A stretch of 64,000 nucleotides of DNA from Actinopolyspora halophila DSM 43834 (GCF_000371785.1 NZ_AQUI01000002.1:838590-902589); one strand, 5' to 3'; shown: positions 1 through 8,322, counted from the stretch's first letter. A program made the numbers and translations. Notes: a model not told the origin generated them from the sequence alone.

Positions 1-7
1 GTCCCCT

Positions 8-1243
8 GTGAACGCAGGTAGATCGATCGGGAAGATGATGCGCAAACATTTCGTTTTCGTGAGCATGCCCGCGTACGGGCACGTCAATCCGTCACTCGCG
101 CTCGTCGAGGAACTCGTTCGACGGGACCACCGGGTCAGCTACGCCACCGGCTCCGACATGGTTCCCGCCGTGCGAGCCGCCGGTGCCGAACCCGTTCCGG
201 TGCCGATGGAGCAACCCTCCGCGCCCGCGGGGAGCGGGGCGCTGACCCCGGAGGCGATGGCCCCGATGATGGAGAAGTTCCTGGAGGGGACGCGGGAGAC
301 GCTGCCGAGGTTGTCGGAGCACTTCGCCGACGAGCACGTCGACGCGGTCTGCGCGGACTCCGCCACCCCGGCGGGACGTGTGTTCGCGAAGAAGCTCGGA
401 GTCCCGAACGTGTCCCTGGTGCCGACCCACGCGGGCAACGAGGAGTTCTCGATGCGGGCGGAGTTCATGAAGCGGGCGCCGCAGGACTTCGACCGGAATC
501 ATCCGGTGCTGCGGGACTTCGCCGAACGGATGAGCGAACTCGCCGCGCAGCACGGTGTCGAGCTCGGGGTCGAGTCGATGATGGCCGAACCCGGGGGCGC
601 GTTGAACCTCGTGTTCATTCCGCGGGAGTTCCAGTTCCACGCGGACAGCTTCGACGACCGGTTCGTCTTCCTCGGGCCGTTGCTGGGTGGTCGGGCCGAG
701 CGTGAGCAGTGGAAGCCCCGGCGGACGGACCGACCGCTGCTGTTCGTCTCGCTGGGGACCATCTTCCACGGTCATCCGGAGTTCTATCGGACCTGCATCG
801 AGGCGTTCGCCGACACCGGTTGGCAGGTGGCGATGTCCATCGGTGACCGGGTGAGCCCGGAAGAGCTGGGAGAGGTTCCCGGGAACTTCGAGGTACGCCC
901 TCGCTTCCCCCAGACGGCCGTGCTCCGGCACGCCGACGTGTTCCTCTCGCACGCGGGGATGAACTCCACGATGGAGTCCCTCTCCTACGGGGTTCCGCTC
1001 GTCACGGCTCCCCGGATGGTGGAGCAGGAGATGAACGCCGAGCGGGTTCACGAGCTGAACTTCGGCGGGAAACTCGACGAGGCCGAGCTGACCGACTCAG
1101 CGCGACTGCGTGAGCGGATCGAGGAGGTGGCTGCGGACGGGGAGATCACCAAGGCCGTGGGCGAGATGTCCGAGGCCATCCGCGGCTACGGCGGGGCCGT
1201 CGCGGGTGTGGATGCTATTGAGGCTTACCTCGAGGCTGACTAG
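8..1243 (+). CDS. MGT-family macrolide-type glycosyltransferase
   Basis: A GT-B fold UDP-sugar glycosyltransferase of the MGT/OleD type, which moves a hexose from a nucleotide sugar onto a small lipophilic acceptor, often a macrolide or phenol. The N-terminal acceptor domain opens with FVFVSMPAYGHVNPSL. The C-terminal donor domain has SHAGMNSTMESLSYGVPLV near residue 315, the usual histidine-containing nucleotide-sugar motif. About 410 residues is normal length. The GTG at 8 is the longest start; ATG at 35 or 38 would begin at MRKHF, where many relatives start, and is just as likely. No deoxysugar genes are nearby, so this may be a stand-alone self-protection or detoxification enzyme rather than a decorating enzyme of the polyketide cluster 7 kb away. 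Confidence 0.88.
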   Translation: MNAGRSIGKMMRKHFVFVSMPAYGHVNPSLALVEELVRRDHRVSYATGSDMVPAVRAAGAEPVPVPMEQPSAPAGSGALTPEAMAPMMEKFLEGTRETLPRLSEHFADEHVDAVCADSATPAGRVFAKKLGVPNVSLVPTHAGNEEFSMRAEFMKRAPQDFDRNHPVLRDFAERMSELAAQHGVELGVESMMAEPGGALNLVFIPREFQFHADSFDDRFVFLGPLLGGRAEREQWKPRRTDRPLLFVSLGTIFHGHPEFYRTCIEAFADTGWQVAMSIGDRVSPEELGEVPGNFEVRPRFPQTAVLRHADVFLSHAGMNSTMESLSYGVPLVTAPRMVEQEMNAERVHELNFGGKLDEAELTDSARLRERIEEVAADGEITKAVGEMSEAIRGYGGAVAGVDAIEAYLEAD

Positions 1244-1279
1244 AGTCGGCGGCTCGGTTTGCTCGGATGGTTGCGTGGC

Positions 1280-1306
1280 GGAACCTCTCGCGGGCTCTCG
1301 CTCCGG
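1280..1306. repeat. Short dispersed repeat, copy 1
   Basis: The 27 bases starting GGAACCTCTCGCGGG recur with about three differences at 29470-29496. Both copies are intergenic. It resembles the small REP-like intergenic repeats of actinomycetes; no function is visible. Confidence 0.4.
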
Positions 1307-1470
1307 TCAGGACCGACATCGGGTAGCCACCTACACAACGTCGGGCCTTGCCTGCGAGAGCACCACGAGAGAACCCGCGGTCGGTCGGGCTGCTTAGGCT
1401 CGTAAGCGCCTGGGTTGAACGGAAGCCTTGCGCCGGAAGTTCCTGACCTCGCGGCAGTTCCGACTGCTCG

Positions 1471-1503
1471 GGTGGGGGAAGCGGCCGCGCCGCTTGCCCG
1501 GAC
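1471..1503. repeat. Short dispersed repeat with palindromic core, copy 1
   Basis: The core AGCGGCCGCGCCGCT, with its GGTGG flank and a following CCGG, recurs at 5548-5579 inside the insertion that splits the TSUP-gene remnant. Only a few bases differ. Confidence 0.4.
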
Positions 1504-1510
1504 GAGAGGG

Positions 1511-1534
1511 CGCCGGGCCCGGAGCGGCCCGGCG
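1511..1534 (-). terminator. Hairpin after the ABM gene
   Basis: Nine-base arms CGCCGGGCC (1511-1519) and GGCCCGGCG (1526-1534) with a six-base loop, about 28 bases past the stop codon at 1562. This is a GC-rich actinomycete-style terminator without a T-run. Confidence 0.5.
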
Positions 1535-1561
1535 CCGGGCGGTTCGTGAGAGCGGGTGCTG

Positions 1562-1894
1562 TCAGCTCTCCGAATCCACGGCCATCTCACCGAGCAGGGA
1601 CCAGTCGTCCTGCTGCACCGGCGTGTTGATCACTCGCGGCGTTTCCGCCAGGTGGGGCGGAAGGGTCTGCTGGGCGGTCTTGAAGTGCTCGGACTGCACG
1701 TGTGCGGCTCCGGCGTCCTCGTCGCGGAAGGCCTCGAGCAGAACGTACTCGTTCGGGTCCTCGACGCCGCGCGACCAGTCGAACCACAAGCAGCCCTCTT
1801 CCGAACGCGTCGCCTCGGTGAAATCGCGTGCGATCTCGGGCCAGCGGTCCGCGGACTCGGGAAGAACGCGGAACTTGACGGCGATGAAGATCAT
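1562..1894 (-). CDS. ABM-fold monooxygenase, small putative quinol monooxygenase
   Basis: A 110-residue single-domain protein of the antibiotic biosynthesis monooxygenase (dimeric alpha/beta barrel) family. Relatives are cofactor-free oxygenases such as YgiN quinol monooxygenase, or small heme-degrading or stress proteins. It opens with MIFIAVKFRVLPE and has the conserved EEGCLWFDW and PNEYVLLEAF segments, with a histidine in SEHFK. The chosen ATG at 1894 is preceded by GGGGAG, while the longer open frame upstream has no such signal. It faces away from the polyketide cluster and is probably a housekeeping or stress enzyme. Confidence 0.82.
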   Translation of the reverse strand: MIFIAVKFRVLPESADRWPEIARDFTEATRSEEGCLWFDWSRGVEDPNEYVLLEAFRDEDAGAAHVQSEHFKTAQQTLPPHLAETPRVINTPVQQDDWSLLGEMAVDSES

Positions 1895-2409
1895 CGAAAC
1901 TCCCCTGTGGTTGTTCGGTCCGAACTCTCGGCCGGACTCCTGCTCGGAAACCGGCTGTGGACGGTGAACCGGTTCCGGAGTCACGCTCCGGCCGCGTTGC
2001 GGTGTCACCGGGGCGGTCTTCCACGTGGTGGACGAGCCCGCCGTGCTACCGCCCGGGGCTACCCGTCCGCGTCGGGTTCGACGACCGGCCGAGAAACGGG
2101 TTCGGGAACAGGCTAGGAGATCGCTCCCCGACCGCGTTCCGGAGGGGAGGGAACTGTGACCCGGGCCGATCCGACCCACCGCTGCCCCGCACCGGTGGTC
2201 CGCAGCGCCCGCGCCCGTCTCCGGAGCTGGTGCGTCCGCGAACACGCGTGCCGGACGAGTGAGCACGTTCGTCCGCCGACTCGGATTCGCGTGCTGCTGC
2301 TGTTGCCGCGACCATCGGGACAGCGCACGACCTGTGCGACTCGCCGTGTGCCCCGGGAGGCCGGTGGTGGCCGAGGAGCCTCGGACGGGGACGGTCGGAA
2401 ACCGGCGCG
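1895..2409. other. Divergent intergenic region
   Basis: It separates the minus-strand ABM gene from the plus-strand NAD(P)-binding gene and so must hold promoters for both. I see no convincing gene, repeat or promoter consensus in these 515 bases; the open frames here look like composition artefacts. Confidence 0.4.
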
Positions 2410-3894
2410 ATGGGCGATGGTGACATGCTGTGTCTGGTGGCGGGTGCCAGCGGTTACATCGGGGGCAGGCTGGTGCCACGACTGCTGCGAGCCGGGCACC
2501 GGGTGCGTTGTGTCGCACGCGATCCCGGAAAGCTTCGTGACGTCCCCTGGCGTGACGCGGTCGAAGTCGTCGAGGGCGACGTGCTCGACCGGGACTCCAT
2601 GGCCGCCGCGTGCCGCGATGTGGACGTGCTGTACTACCTGGTGCACTCGATGTCGGAAACCGGCTTCGCGGCCAAGGACCGCCGCGCGGCGCTGTGCACC
2701 TCGCAGGCCGCTCGGGAGTCCGGTGTCGGCCGGATCGTCTACCTCGGTGGCATACACCCGGACGACGGTGACCTGTCCGAGCACCTGGGATCCCGGGCCG
2801 AGGTCGCGGAGATCTTCCTGCGCAGCGGAGTGCCGACGGTGACACTGCAGGCCGCGGTGATCATCGGTTCGGGATCGGCGAGCTTCGAGATGCTGCGTTA
2901 CCTGACCGAACGCCTGCCGGTCATGATCACTCCGAGCTGGGTGCGCAACCGGGTGCAGCCCATCGCAGTGCGCGACGTGCTGCACTACCTCGTCGCTGTG
3001 GCGCGGATCCCGGCCGGGGTCAACCGCGCTTTCGACATCGGCGGGCCGGGCGTGCTCACGTACGCGGAGATGATGCGGCGCTACGCCGCCGTCGCGGAAC
3101 TGCCCCGTCGTATCATGTTCCCGGTCGGGGTGTTGTCCCCGAGACTGAGCTCGCACTGGATCAACATCGTCACCCCGGTGCCGAAGAGCATCGGCGGTCC
3201 GCTCATCGAGTCGTTGGTGCACGAGGCGGTCCGCGGCGAGCACGACATCGACGACTACGTCGCGAAGCCGGAAGGCGGGCTCATCGACTACGACCGCGCG
3301 GTCGAGCTGGCCCTGCACAGGATTCGACACGCCCAGGTCGAGACCCGTTGGTCGGACGCCTCCCCCGCCGAGGCCCCCGCCGAACCGCTGCCCTCGGACC
3401 CGGACTGGGCGGGTGGCAGCGCCTACGCGGACACGCGTGTATGGCACAGCGAGGTTCCGGCCCCCAGCGTGTGGCGCGTGATCGAAAGTATCGGTGGCAG
3501 GAACGGCTGGTACTCGTTCCCGCTCGCCTGGGCCGCTCGCGGGTGGGCCGACCGACTGCTCGGTGGTGTCGGACTGCGCCGCGGGCGACGTGATCCGGTT
3601 CGCCTGCGAACCGGTGAAGCCCTGGACTGGTGGCGCGTCGAGGAGATCGACGAGGGGAGGCTGCTGCGCCTGCGCGCGGAGATGAAGGTCCCCGGTCAGG
3701 CGTGGCTGGAACTCGGCGTCACCCCGACGGACTCCGGCGGGGCGCTCTACCGGCAACGGGCCGTCTTCGTGCCGCACGGTTTGGCCGGGCACGTCTACTG
3801 GTGGTCGATCGCCCCGTTCCACTCCTTGGTCTTCGGCGGGATGGGGCGCAACGTTGTGCGCACCGCCGCCAGAGTGCGCCCTACCTCCGGGTAG
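2410..3894 (+). CDS. NAD(P)-binding NmrA-like protein with C-terminal DUF2867
   Basis: A 494-residue two-domain protein. The N-terminal half is an atypical SDR/NmrA fold with the nucleotide-binding glycines in LVAGASGYIGGRL (about residues 8-20) and the acidic EGDVLDRDS strand. The C-terminal 150 residues (from about YADTRVWHS) match DUF2867, a START-like domain often fused to such reductases. The architecture and length are standard for the actinobacterial family, whose substrate is unknown. ATG 2410 is taken; ATG 2425 (MLCLVAG) is a good alternative that starts at the Rossmann strand. It stands alone on this strand. Confidence 0.82.
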   Translation: MGDGDMLCLVAGASGYIGGRLVPRLLRAGHRVRCVARDPGKLRDVPWRDAVEVVEGDVLDRDSMAAACRDVDVLYYLVHSMSETGFAAKDRRAALCTSQAARESGVGRIVYLGGIHPDDGDLSEHLGSRAEVAEIFLRSGVPTVTLQAAVIIGSGSASFEMLRYLTERLPVMITPSWVRNRVQPIAVRDVLHYLVAVARIPAGVNRAFDIGGPGVLTYAEMMRRYAAVAELPRRIMFPVGVLSPRLSSHWINIVTPVPKSIGGPLIESLVHEAVRGEHDIDDYVAKPEGGLIDYDRAVELALHRIRHAQVETRWSDASPAEAPAEPLPSDPDWAGGSAYADTRVWHSEVPAPSVWRVIESIGGRNGWYSFPLAWAARGWADRLLGGVGLRRGRRDPVRLRTGEALDWWRVEEIDEGRLLRLRAEMKVPGQAWLELGVTPTDSGGALYRQRAVFVPHGLAGHVYWWSIAPFHSLVFGGMGRNVVRTAARVRPTSG

Positions 3895-4274
3895 TTCCCG
3901 ACGGGAGTCCTACGTCGACGGCGACGCGCGGGAACGGTGTCGCCGGTGCCGCCGCCCATCGGCCGTGGAAGGCGGCCGCTCCGTCGGTGCCGCGCTACTC
4001 GGTCACCGTCGTCGATCACGTGCACGTGTGCCAGGAGGCCTCGCCCCGATACGGGGAGATCGGAAAATCGTGATCGGCGCCGAGAGCGGACGGTGAGGTT
4101 TTCTCCGCGGCAGCAGCTGGTGACCGTGGCCCTCGGGGACGATCACCGCCCAGCAGGGACCGTCGATGTCGGCGTGGAGCGGGGCGTTCACCACGCGGGC
4201 GAGCCGCTCGGCGACCCGACCGGGCCGCCGAGCAGTGGTCCGGCACGAAACGTTTCGGTGCCTGGCACGGAGCT
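3895..4274. other. Convergent intergenic region, nothing recognised
   Basis: It lies between two genes that point at each other. I find no credible gene, and no hairpin strong enough to call as terminator. Confidence 0.4.
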
Positions 4275-5309
4275 TCAGCCGACCATGCGGCGAACCGAGT
4301 GGACGTCACCGATGTCCCGGTAGTTCTCCACTTTGACGTCCTGCCCCTCGGTCGGCGCGTGCACGAGCTTGCCGTTGCCGATGTACAACCCGTTGTGGCT
4401 GGCCGAGGAGTAGTAGAAGACCACGTCGCCCGGGCGGAGCTGGGAGGTGGAAACGGACCTTCCCTCGTTGATCTGGGTCCTGGTCGAGGCGGGCAGGGAA
4501 ATACCGGCCTGTTCGTAGGACCACTGCACCAGACCGGAGCAGTCGAACCGGTTCGGCCCCTTGGCGCCCCACACGTAGGGAGATCCCTGCTTGCCCAGCG
4601 CGGCGTTCACGGCCGCGGTGGCCGCGCCCGCGCCTCCGATGGAGCCGACGTCCTCGGAGCCGCCGCCCGCGAAATCCTCCTTCTCCTGTTGGGAGAGGCT
4701 CTCGTACTGTCTTTTGACCTCGGCGATCCGCTCGTCCATGGTCGCTTTGCGTTTGGCGATGTCGCTTTCGAGACGGGCGGCCTCGGCTTCGGCCTTCGTC
4801 GCGGCGGCACGTGCCTCACGAGCGCGTCGTTCGGCCTTCTCGGCCTTCTCGGTGGCCCGTGCCACGGTGTCGACCGTCGCGTCGTAATCCTCGGCCAGTT
4901 TCTGCAGAACCGAGACCCTGTCGAGGTACTCGTCGGGATTCTTGCTGGTCATCAGGGCGGAGAATTCGCTGCTGTCCGCCCCCCGGTAGGTGGCCTCCGT
5001 CAGCGCGTCGACCTCCGCGCGGAGTGAGCGCTCCTTGGAGCGCGCCTCGGACGCCCGGTCGGAGGCCTTCTTCGCAGCGGCTTCCGCCCGGGCGAGTTCG
5101 GCCTCGCGGGCCCTGTGCTTGTCCTTGGCCGACTTGTAGTCCTCGGTGAGCACCTCGGCCTCACGGGTGAGTTCGCGGAGTTGTTGCGCCGCCTCGGAGG
5201 AGGTGTCCGGATCGGGGGCCGCGCTCGCGGGAGTTGCACCGGCTCCGAACAGGACGGCGATCGCCAGTGCCGTGACGGCGTGTGAGCGCCTGGATCGATA
5301 GGGGGACAT
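4275..5309 (-). CDS. Secreted NlpC/P60 peptidoglycan endopeptidase with coiled coil (RipA/RipC-like)
   Basis: A 344-residue exported cell-wall hydrolase that cuts stem peptides of peptidoglycan, probably during septum splitting. A Sec signal peptide (basic start, hydrophobic ALAIAVLFGAGA, cleavage near ASA-AP) is followed by a long charged coiled coil (about residues 35-215), a Gly-rich hinge and the catalytic NlpC/P60 domain. The nucleophile is the Cys in FDCSGLVQWSY, with His in SHNGLYIG and a third polar His in KLVHAP. The coiled coil is typical of the FtsX-regulated or self-inhibited members. It is transcribed alone. Confidence 0.92.
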   Translation of the reverse strand: MSPYRSRRSHAVTALAIAVLFGAGATPASAAPDPDTSSEAAQQLRELTREAEVLTEDYKSAKDKHRAREAELARAEAAAKKASDRASEARSKERSLRAEVDALTEATYRGADSSEFSALMTSKNPDEYLDRVSVLQKLAEDYDATVDTVARATEKAEKAERRAREARAAATKAEAEAARLESDIAKRKATMDERIAEVKRQYESLSQQEKEDFAGGGSEDVGSIGGAGAATAAVNAALGKQGSPYVWGAKGPNRFDCSGLVQWSYEQAGISLPASTRTQINEGRSVSTSQLRPGDVVFYYSSASHNGLYIGNGKLVHAPTEGQDVKVENYRDIGDVHSVRRMVG

Positions 5310-5464
5310 TTAGGGGCTCCTGAGGCTCGGCTCGTCGTCGGGGGACTCGTACGGCACCGTATAAGGAAGCGTATGAGTTTCACGTGCCACCGGCCGCTGT
5401 GTGGTGGTCTCCGACCTTCGCGCCCCGTTCGGTCCGGCGACCGGTGAGCGTCTTCGGGGCAGGT

Positions 5465-5680
5465 GTTCACCCGCCGAGCGCGGAAGGGGCGAACACGCCC
5501 GCGAGTGCCACCCCGAAGGCAACGACCGGCCTTGCCGACCGCGCGTAGGTGGTGGAAAGCGGCCGCGCCGCTCGTCCGGCAACCGGGCCGGGCCGAGCGG
5601 GTGCTCGTCCAAGCCGCGAGCTCTTACGCGGGCGAACCACTCGCGCACGAGCCGCGCGGGTGGTCGCGCCGTCGATCAAC
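5465..5680 (-). pseudogene. Remnant of a TSUP (TauE/SafE) exporter gene split by a ~90-bp insertion
   Basis: Positions 5465-5525 match 37395-37455, the 3' end of the intact exporter gene including its stop, with about 7 differences in 60. Positions 5625-5670 match 37463-37508 almost perfectly. In the intact gene these blocks are 7 bases apart; here they are 99 bases apart. The intervening DNA carries a short dispersed repeat (5548-5579). The frame still ends VFAPSALGG, as in the intact protein, but nothing further upstream of the gene is present. It is therefore a decayed duplicate end, not a functional gene. Confidence 0.6.
5548..5579. repeat. Short dispersed repeat with palindromic core, copy 2
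   Basis: Second copy of the AGCGGCCGCGCCGCT-centred repeat seen at 1471-1503. It lies inside the segment that interrupts the TSUP remnant, so the interruption may be a small mobile or REP-like element. Confidence 0.4.
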
Positions 5681-5801
5681 TCTGGTGCGGCACCTCCGCT
5701 TCAACGTGTCATCGATGGTTCCGGTCCCGTCGCCCGTACACGGGGTGGGCGAGCGGAGCAGGGGGCATTCGCTGCGGTAAACACCTGCTCTGTACTCGCT
5801 G

Positions 5802-5830
5802 AAACATACTGTTCGCGCGGTATTTTATTT
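5802..5830 (+). promoter_or_regulatory. Weak butyrolactone-receptor box
   Basis: ATACTGTTCGCGCGGTATTT keeps the CTG/CCG-N7-GGT spacing and the A-rich and T-rich flanks of the stronger boxes, but one arm is degenerate. It lies about 150 bases before the strong box of the same regulator gene. Confidence 0.35.
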
Positions 5831-5950
5831 GTCCTGACTGGGCTTTGTCGGATGATTTCTCCGGGTGTTTTTCCTGGTATGTGTGGCCTTGTGCGATGTT
5901 TGGCGGCTGGCCGTTGGCCTGTTTGGGCGCACAAGTGCGACATGTGTCGT

Positions 5951-5982
5951 TTGAAAAACCGCTCAGTTGGTTTATAATATTT
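5951..5982 (+). promoter_or_regulatory. Promoter overlapped by a butyrolactone-receptor (ARE) box
   Basis: The box AAACCGCTCAGTTGGTTTAT lies between a TTGAAA -35 (5951-5956) and a TATAAT -10 (5973-5978) with a 16-base spacer. A bound TetR-type receptor would block RNA polymerase here. The sequence is nearly identical to the box at 33324-33356. The regulated gene starts 97 bases downstream. Confidence 0.7.
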
Positions 5983-6075
5983 TCGCGGGGACGCGGGGGC
6001 ACTCGCTGGGGGGATCCCTTGTTGGGTAAGAACCTGTGACGCCTAAGGAAGATACGGGCAACGTTCGGGGTAACC

Positions 6076-6762
6076 ATGCGCTTACTTGTGGTCGAGGACG
6101 AGGAAACCGTCGCAACTCCCCTGATAACGGGACTGCGCCAACGCGGGCACGAAACAGTCGGAGTGAGTACGGGGAGTCGAGCTCTCCAGACGCACCACGA
6201 GGCCGATCTGGTGCTGCTCGACTTGGAACTGCAGGACATGGACGGTCTGGAGGTCTGCCGCATCATCAGAGCCACCGGGGAGACACCGATCATCGCGTTC
6301 ACCGAGCGCAGCACCGAGTCCGATCGCGTTCTCGGGCTGCAGGCCGGGTCCGACGACTGTCTGGGCAAGCCCTACGGCTTCCGCGAGCTGATCGCGCGTA
6401 TCGAAGCCGTCATGCGCAGGGCGCGCAGGCAGACCGCGGAGGAGGACCTGGTTCGGGGGCCGTTGCACATCAGGCCCGCCGCCAGGGAGGTACGGCTCGA
6501 CGACGTGCTCATCGACACCACTCGCAAGGAGTTCGACCTGCTTCACCGACTCGCACGGGAACCGGGCGTGGTCGTCTCCCGGCAGCAGCTCATGAGTGAG
6601 ATCTGGGGGGATCCGATGCCGCAGACGGCCAGCACGAAGATCAGCAGGACCATAGACACGCACGTGAGTACCCTGCGCAACAAGCTCGGTTCCAGCGAAT
6701 GGATCCGAACCGTACGAGGGGTCGGTTTCTGCCTCGGCTCCGGTGAGGACGTCCGGGTGTAA
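6076..6762 (+). CDS. OmpR/PhoB-type response regulator, likely cluster activator (JadR1/LanI-like role)
   Basis: A 228-residue regulator with an N-terminal receiver (VVEDEE acidic pocket, phospho-acceptor Asp49 in LLDLEL, Thr76, Lys98 in LGKPYG) and a C-terminal winged helix (about residues 125-220, ending TVRGVGFCLG). No histidine kinase is adjacent, so it is an orphan. OmpR-type regulators without kinases sit at the edge of angucycline clusters (JadR1, LanI, Aur1P) and act as pathway activators, some with an altered phosphorylation site; here all classic receiver residues look intact. Its promoter carries a butyrolactone-receptor box, so it is the likely link between the signal system and the polyketide genes. 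Confidence 0.88.
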   Translation: MRLLVVEDEETVATPLITGLRQRGHETVGVSTGSRALQTHHEADLVLLDLELQDMDGLEVCRIIRATGETPIIAFTERSTESDRVLGLQAGSDDCLGKPYGFRELIARIEAVMRRARRQTAEEDLVRGPLHIRPAAREVRLDDVLIDTTRKEFDLLHRLAREPGVVVSRQQLMSEIWGDPMPQTASTKISRTIDTHVSTLRNKLGSSEWIRTVRGVGFCLGSGEDVRV

Positions 6763-6816
6763 GCGAACGTACCGAGAGGCTCGACGATCGAACCATACGA
6801 ACAGGCGAACGGAAGC

Positions 6817-6846
6817 CGTGTCGGGCGGTCATGACCGCCCGACACG
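6817..6846. terminator. Bidirectional terminator hairpin
   Basis: Perfect 14-base arms (6817-6830 and 6833-6846, CGTGTCGGGCGGTC and complement) around a two-base AT loop. It lies between the convergent response regulator and HTH genes and can end both transcripts. Confidence 0.75.
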
Positions 6847-6852
6847 ACCATC

Positions 6853-7698
6853 TCATTCGGACAGCGTCGTGGACTCCCGGCCGCGCAGGGTGGCAGTGAC
6901 GTCGTCCACGTGATAGTAGGTGCGTTTGCCCCGGCTACGGCGACGCCAGGACCTCTCGCTCGCCATCCGGTAGACACTGCCAGCGGAAACGCACCACATC
7001 CGGGCGATCTCGGAGGCGCCGAGCCATACGGGGCGGCGCGTTTCTCCGGGCTCCCCGGAGGCCATGCGCGCGCGCAGCCCCAGCCACTCGGATTCGGACC
7101 AGCGATGTGCTCGTTCCACCGTGCACCGCACGTCCGAACGTCCCCCCGGCTTGTCCGGGCGAACGACGGCCTCCAAAGCCCCTGCGCACCCCTCTTCCGG
7201 GCAAGTACCTACCGGCAGCTTCCGAACCCTTTCGGAGGAAGTCATCCGCCGTGCGCGCCGGGCGAGTTCGGCCGTTTCGGAAGCGAAGTCGTCCACTGCT
7301 TCGTGACCGGCCAGCCAGTCGAGGTGTCGCAGCAGGAACGCGGCCACCGCGGGGACCGTGCGTGCCGGCCGGCTCACCGAACGCTCGTCCACGACCAGCG
7401 AGGCCCAGGAGCACAGCACGTTCGAGATCGCGGAACGAAGCTCGAAGGCCGCGGTGTTGAACGGCATACCGCTTCGGCGGTCGTTGGAGCGGCGCTGCCC
7501 CGTTTCCGCTTGGCCGCTGCCACCGCCGAGTATCCGCTCGCACGCCGCGTACAGCCCCGGTAGGTCACCGAGATCGGATTCGACGCTTTTCCGGCAGGAC
7601 GGGCACAGTCGGCCGGTGTTCGTGGTCCTCCTGCGCCGCTCGCCCGTCTCGTCCCGGTGCAGGCAGTCCTCGCCCACGCACAATGAGTCACGTGTCAT
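6853..7698 (-). CDS. Cys-rich protein with C-terminal helix-turn-helix, function unknown
   Basis: A 281-residue protein. The N-terminus has two cysteine pairs (CVGEDC and CPSC) that could form a zinc ribbon, and a second Cys group lies at CPEEGC. The C-terminal 50 residues (LGASEIARMWCVSAGSVYRMAS, then a basic stretch) look like a MerR/excisionase-type winged helix. Such proteins are common in actinomycetes near mobile or accessory DNA and are annotated as hypothetical. ATG 7698 gives the full Cys motif. A role in regulating the adjacent cluster is possible but not shown. Confidence 0.75.
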   Translation of the reverse strand: MTRDSLCVGEDCLHRDETGERRRRTTNTGRLCPSCRKSVESDLGDLPGLYAACERILGGGSGQAETGQRRSNDRRSGMPFNTAAFELRSAISNVLCSWASLVVDERSVSRPARTVPAVAAFLLRHLDWLAGHEAVDDFASETAELARRARRMTSSERVRKLPVGTCPEEGCAGALEAVVRPDKPGGRSDVRCTVERAHRWSESEWLGLRARMASGEPGETRRPVWLGASEIARMWCVSAGSVYRMASERSWRRRSRGKRTYYHVDDVTATLRGRESTTLSE

Positions 7699-8322
7699 TC
7701 GGTCTCACTCCCAAGGGTGGTTCTCGAACGAACGTCCTGAACGTAGAAGAGCACGGCGCTGACTCCAAGCCGCTCGCGCAATTTTGTTTCTCCGTTGTGC
7801 GCGGTTTGATTCCCGCTGGAATGTTTTATTTTTCTTGACTCGGATTTTTTGGTTCCTTGGAGAGATTCGGTTGACACGAGGCCTCGCGGCGAAGAACATG
7901 TTCATTAGCTTCCGCCGAAGTGTGTCGGGAGGTGCGGGATCAGGGGGTTCCGCGTTTGTCCGCGCTGATTTGACATGATCTTTCAACTTCGTGTCGAGCT
8001 GAGGTGTTGACATTCACCGGGGGTACGAAGAAAACTGTCAGTAGATTCCGCTGAAATGTGTCCCCGGGTGTTCGGTGCTGCTCTAATCCGGGAGTTGTCC
8101 ACTGGTTTCGTTCAGGTGTACCGCCACGGGTGCGCCGTTTCCCGAAAACAGCCGGGTGGGTGTTTCCGGTGGTCGACACGTGGAAGACGAGAAGTCTGGC
8201 GGAGCGATGGAGACAGTCTTGAAGCATTGGTCAGACCGGATCGTCCGGTGTATTTTTGGTCATTTTTCGTGTCCTCCGGTGTGCTGACACCGTGTCTTTT
8301 CGGTTCCGGTGAGGAGAAATAA
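7699..8322. promoter_or_regulatory. AT-rich control region of the polyketide operon
   Basis: About 620 bases without a credible gene, noticeably AT-richer than the flanks. It separates the minus-strand HTH gene from the first polyketide gene, so the main promoter must be here. TTGACA occurs three times (7871, 7970, 8007), but none has a good -10 at the standard distance. A loose palindrome around GACCGG..CCGGTGT lies at 8234-8253. The region may be the target of the OmpR-type regulator; I cannot define its repeats. Confidence 0.45.

Larger units (their letters stand above)
1244..1561. other. Intergenic stretch with dispersed repeats
   Basis: I see no coding gene here. It contains two short sequences that recur elsewhere in the window (1280-1306 and 1471-1503) and, at its right end, a GC-rich hairpin that can end transcription of the minus-strand gene. 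Confidence 0.5.
5310..6075. other. Long control region with gene remnant and operator boxes
   Basis: Apart from the TSUP remnant (5465-5680) I see no gene. The right half (about 5790-6000) is clearly AT-richer than its surroundings and carries the promoter and operator boxes of the OmpR-type regulator. Confidence 0.5.

Noticed and set aside
8-1243. Glycosyltransferase as cluster member
   Set aside because: It is separated from the cluster by unrelated genes, and no deoxysugar genes are present, so I do not count it as part of the pathway.
2113-3822. 569-residue minus-strand open frame opposite the NmrA/DUF2867 gene
   Set aside because: It is a GC-driven antisense frame over a clear gene; low-complexity Arg/His/Gly composition and no family motif.
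5310-5460. Possible ydaO/c-di-AMP riboswitch upstream of the NlpC/P60 gene
   Set aside because: Such riboswitches often precede these genes, but I could not find the conserved blocks in the minus-strand leader; the region instead matches the end of the TSUP gene.
8234-8262. Receptor-box-like sequence before the first oxygenase gene (GACCGG..CCGGTGTATTT)
   Set aside because: The spacing between half-sites is one base off the fixed AACCG-N7-GGT pattern and the left flank is not A-rich; mentioned only as a loose palindrome.
8056-8322. 88-residue frame immediately before the first oxygenase gene
   Set aside because: It lies in the AT-rich control region, lacks a ribosome site and shows no actinomycete codon bias.
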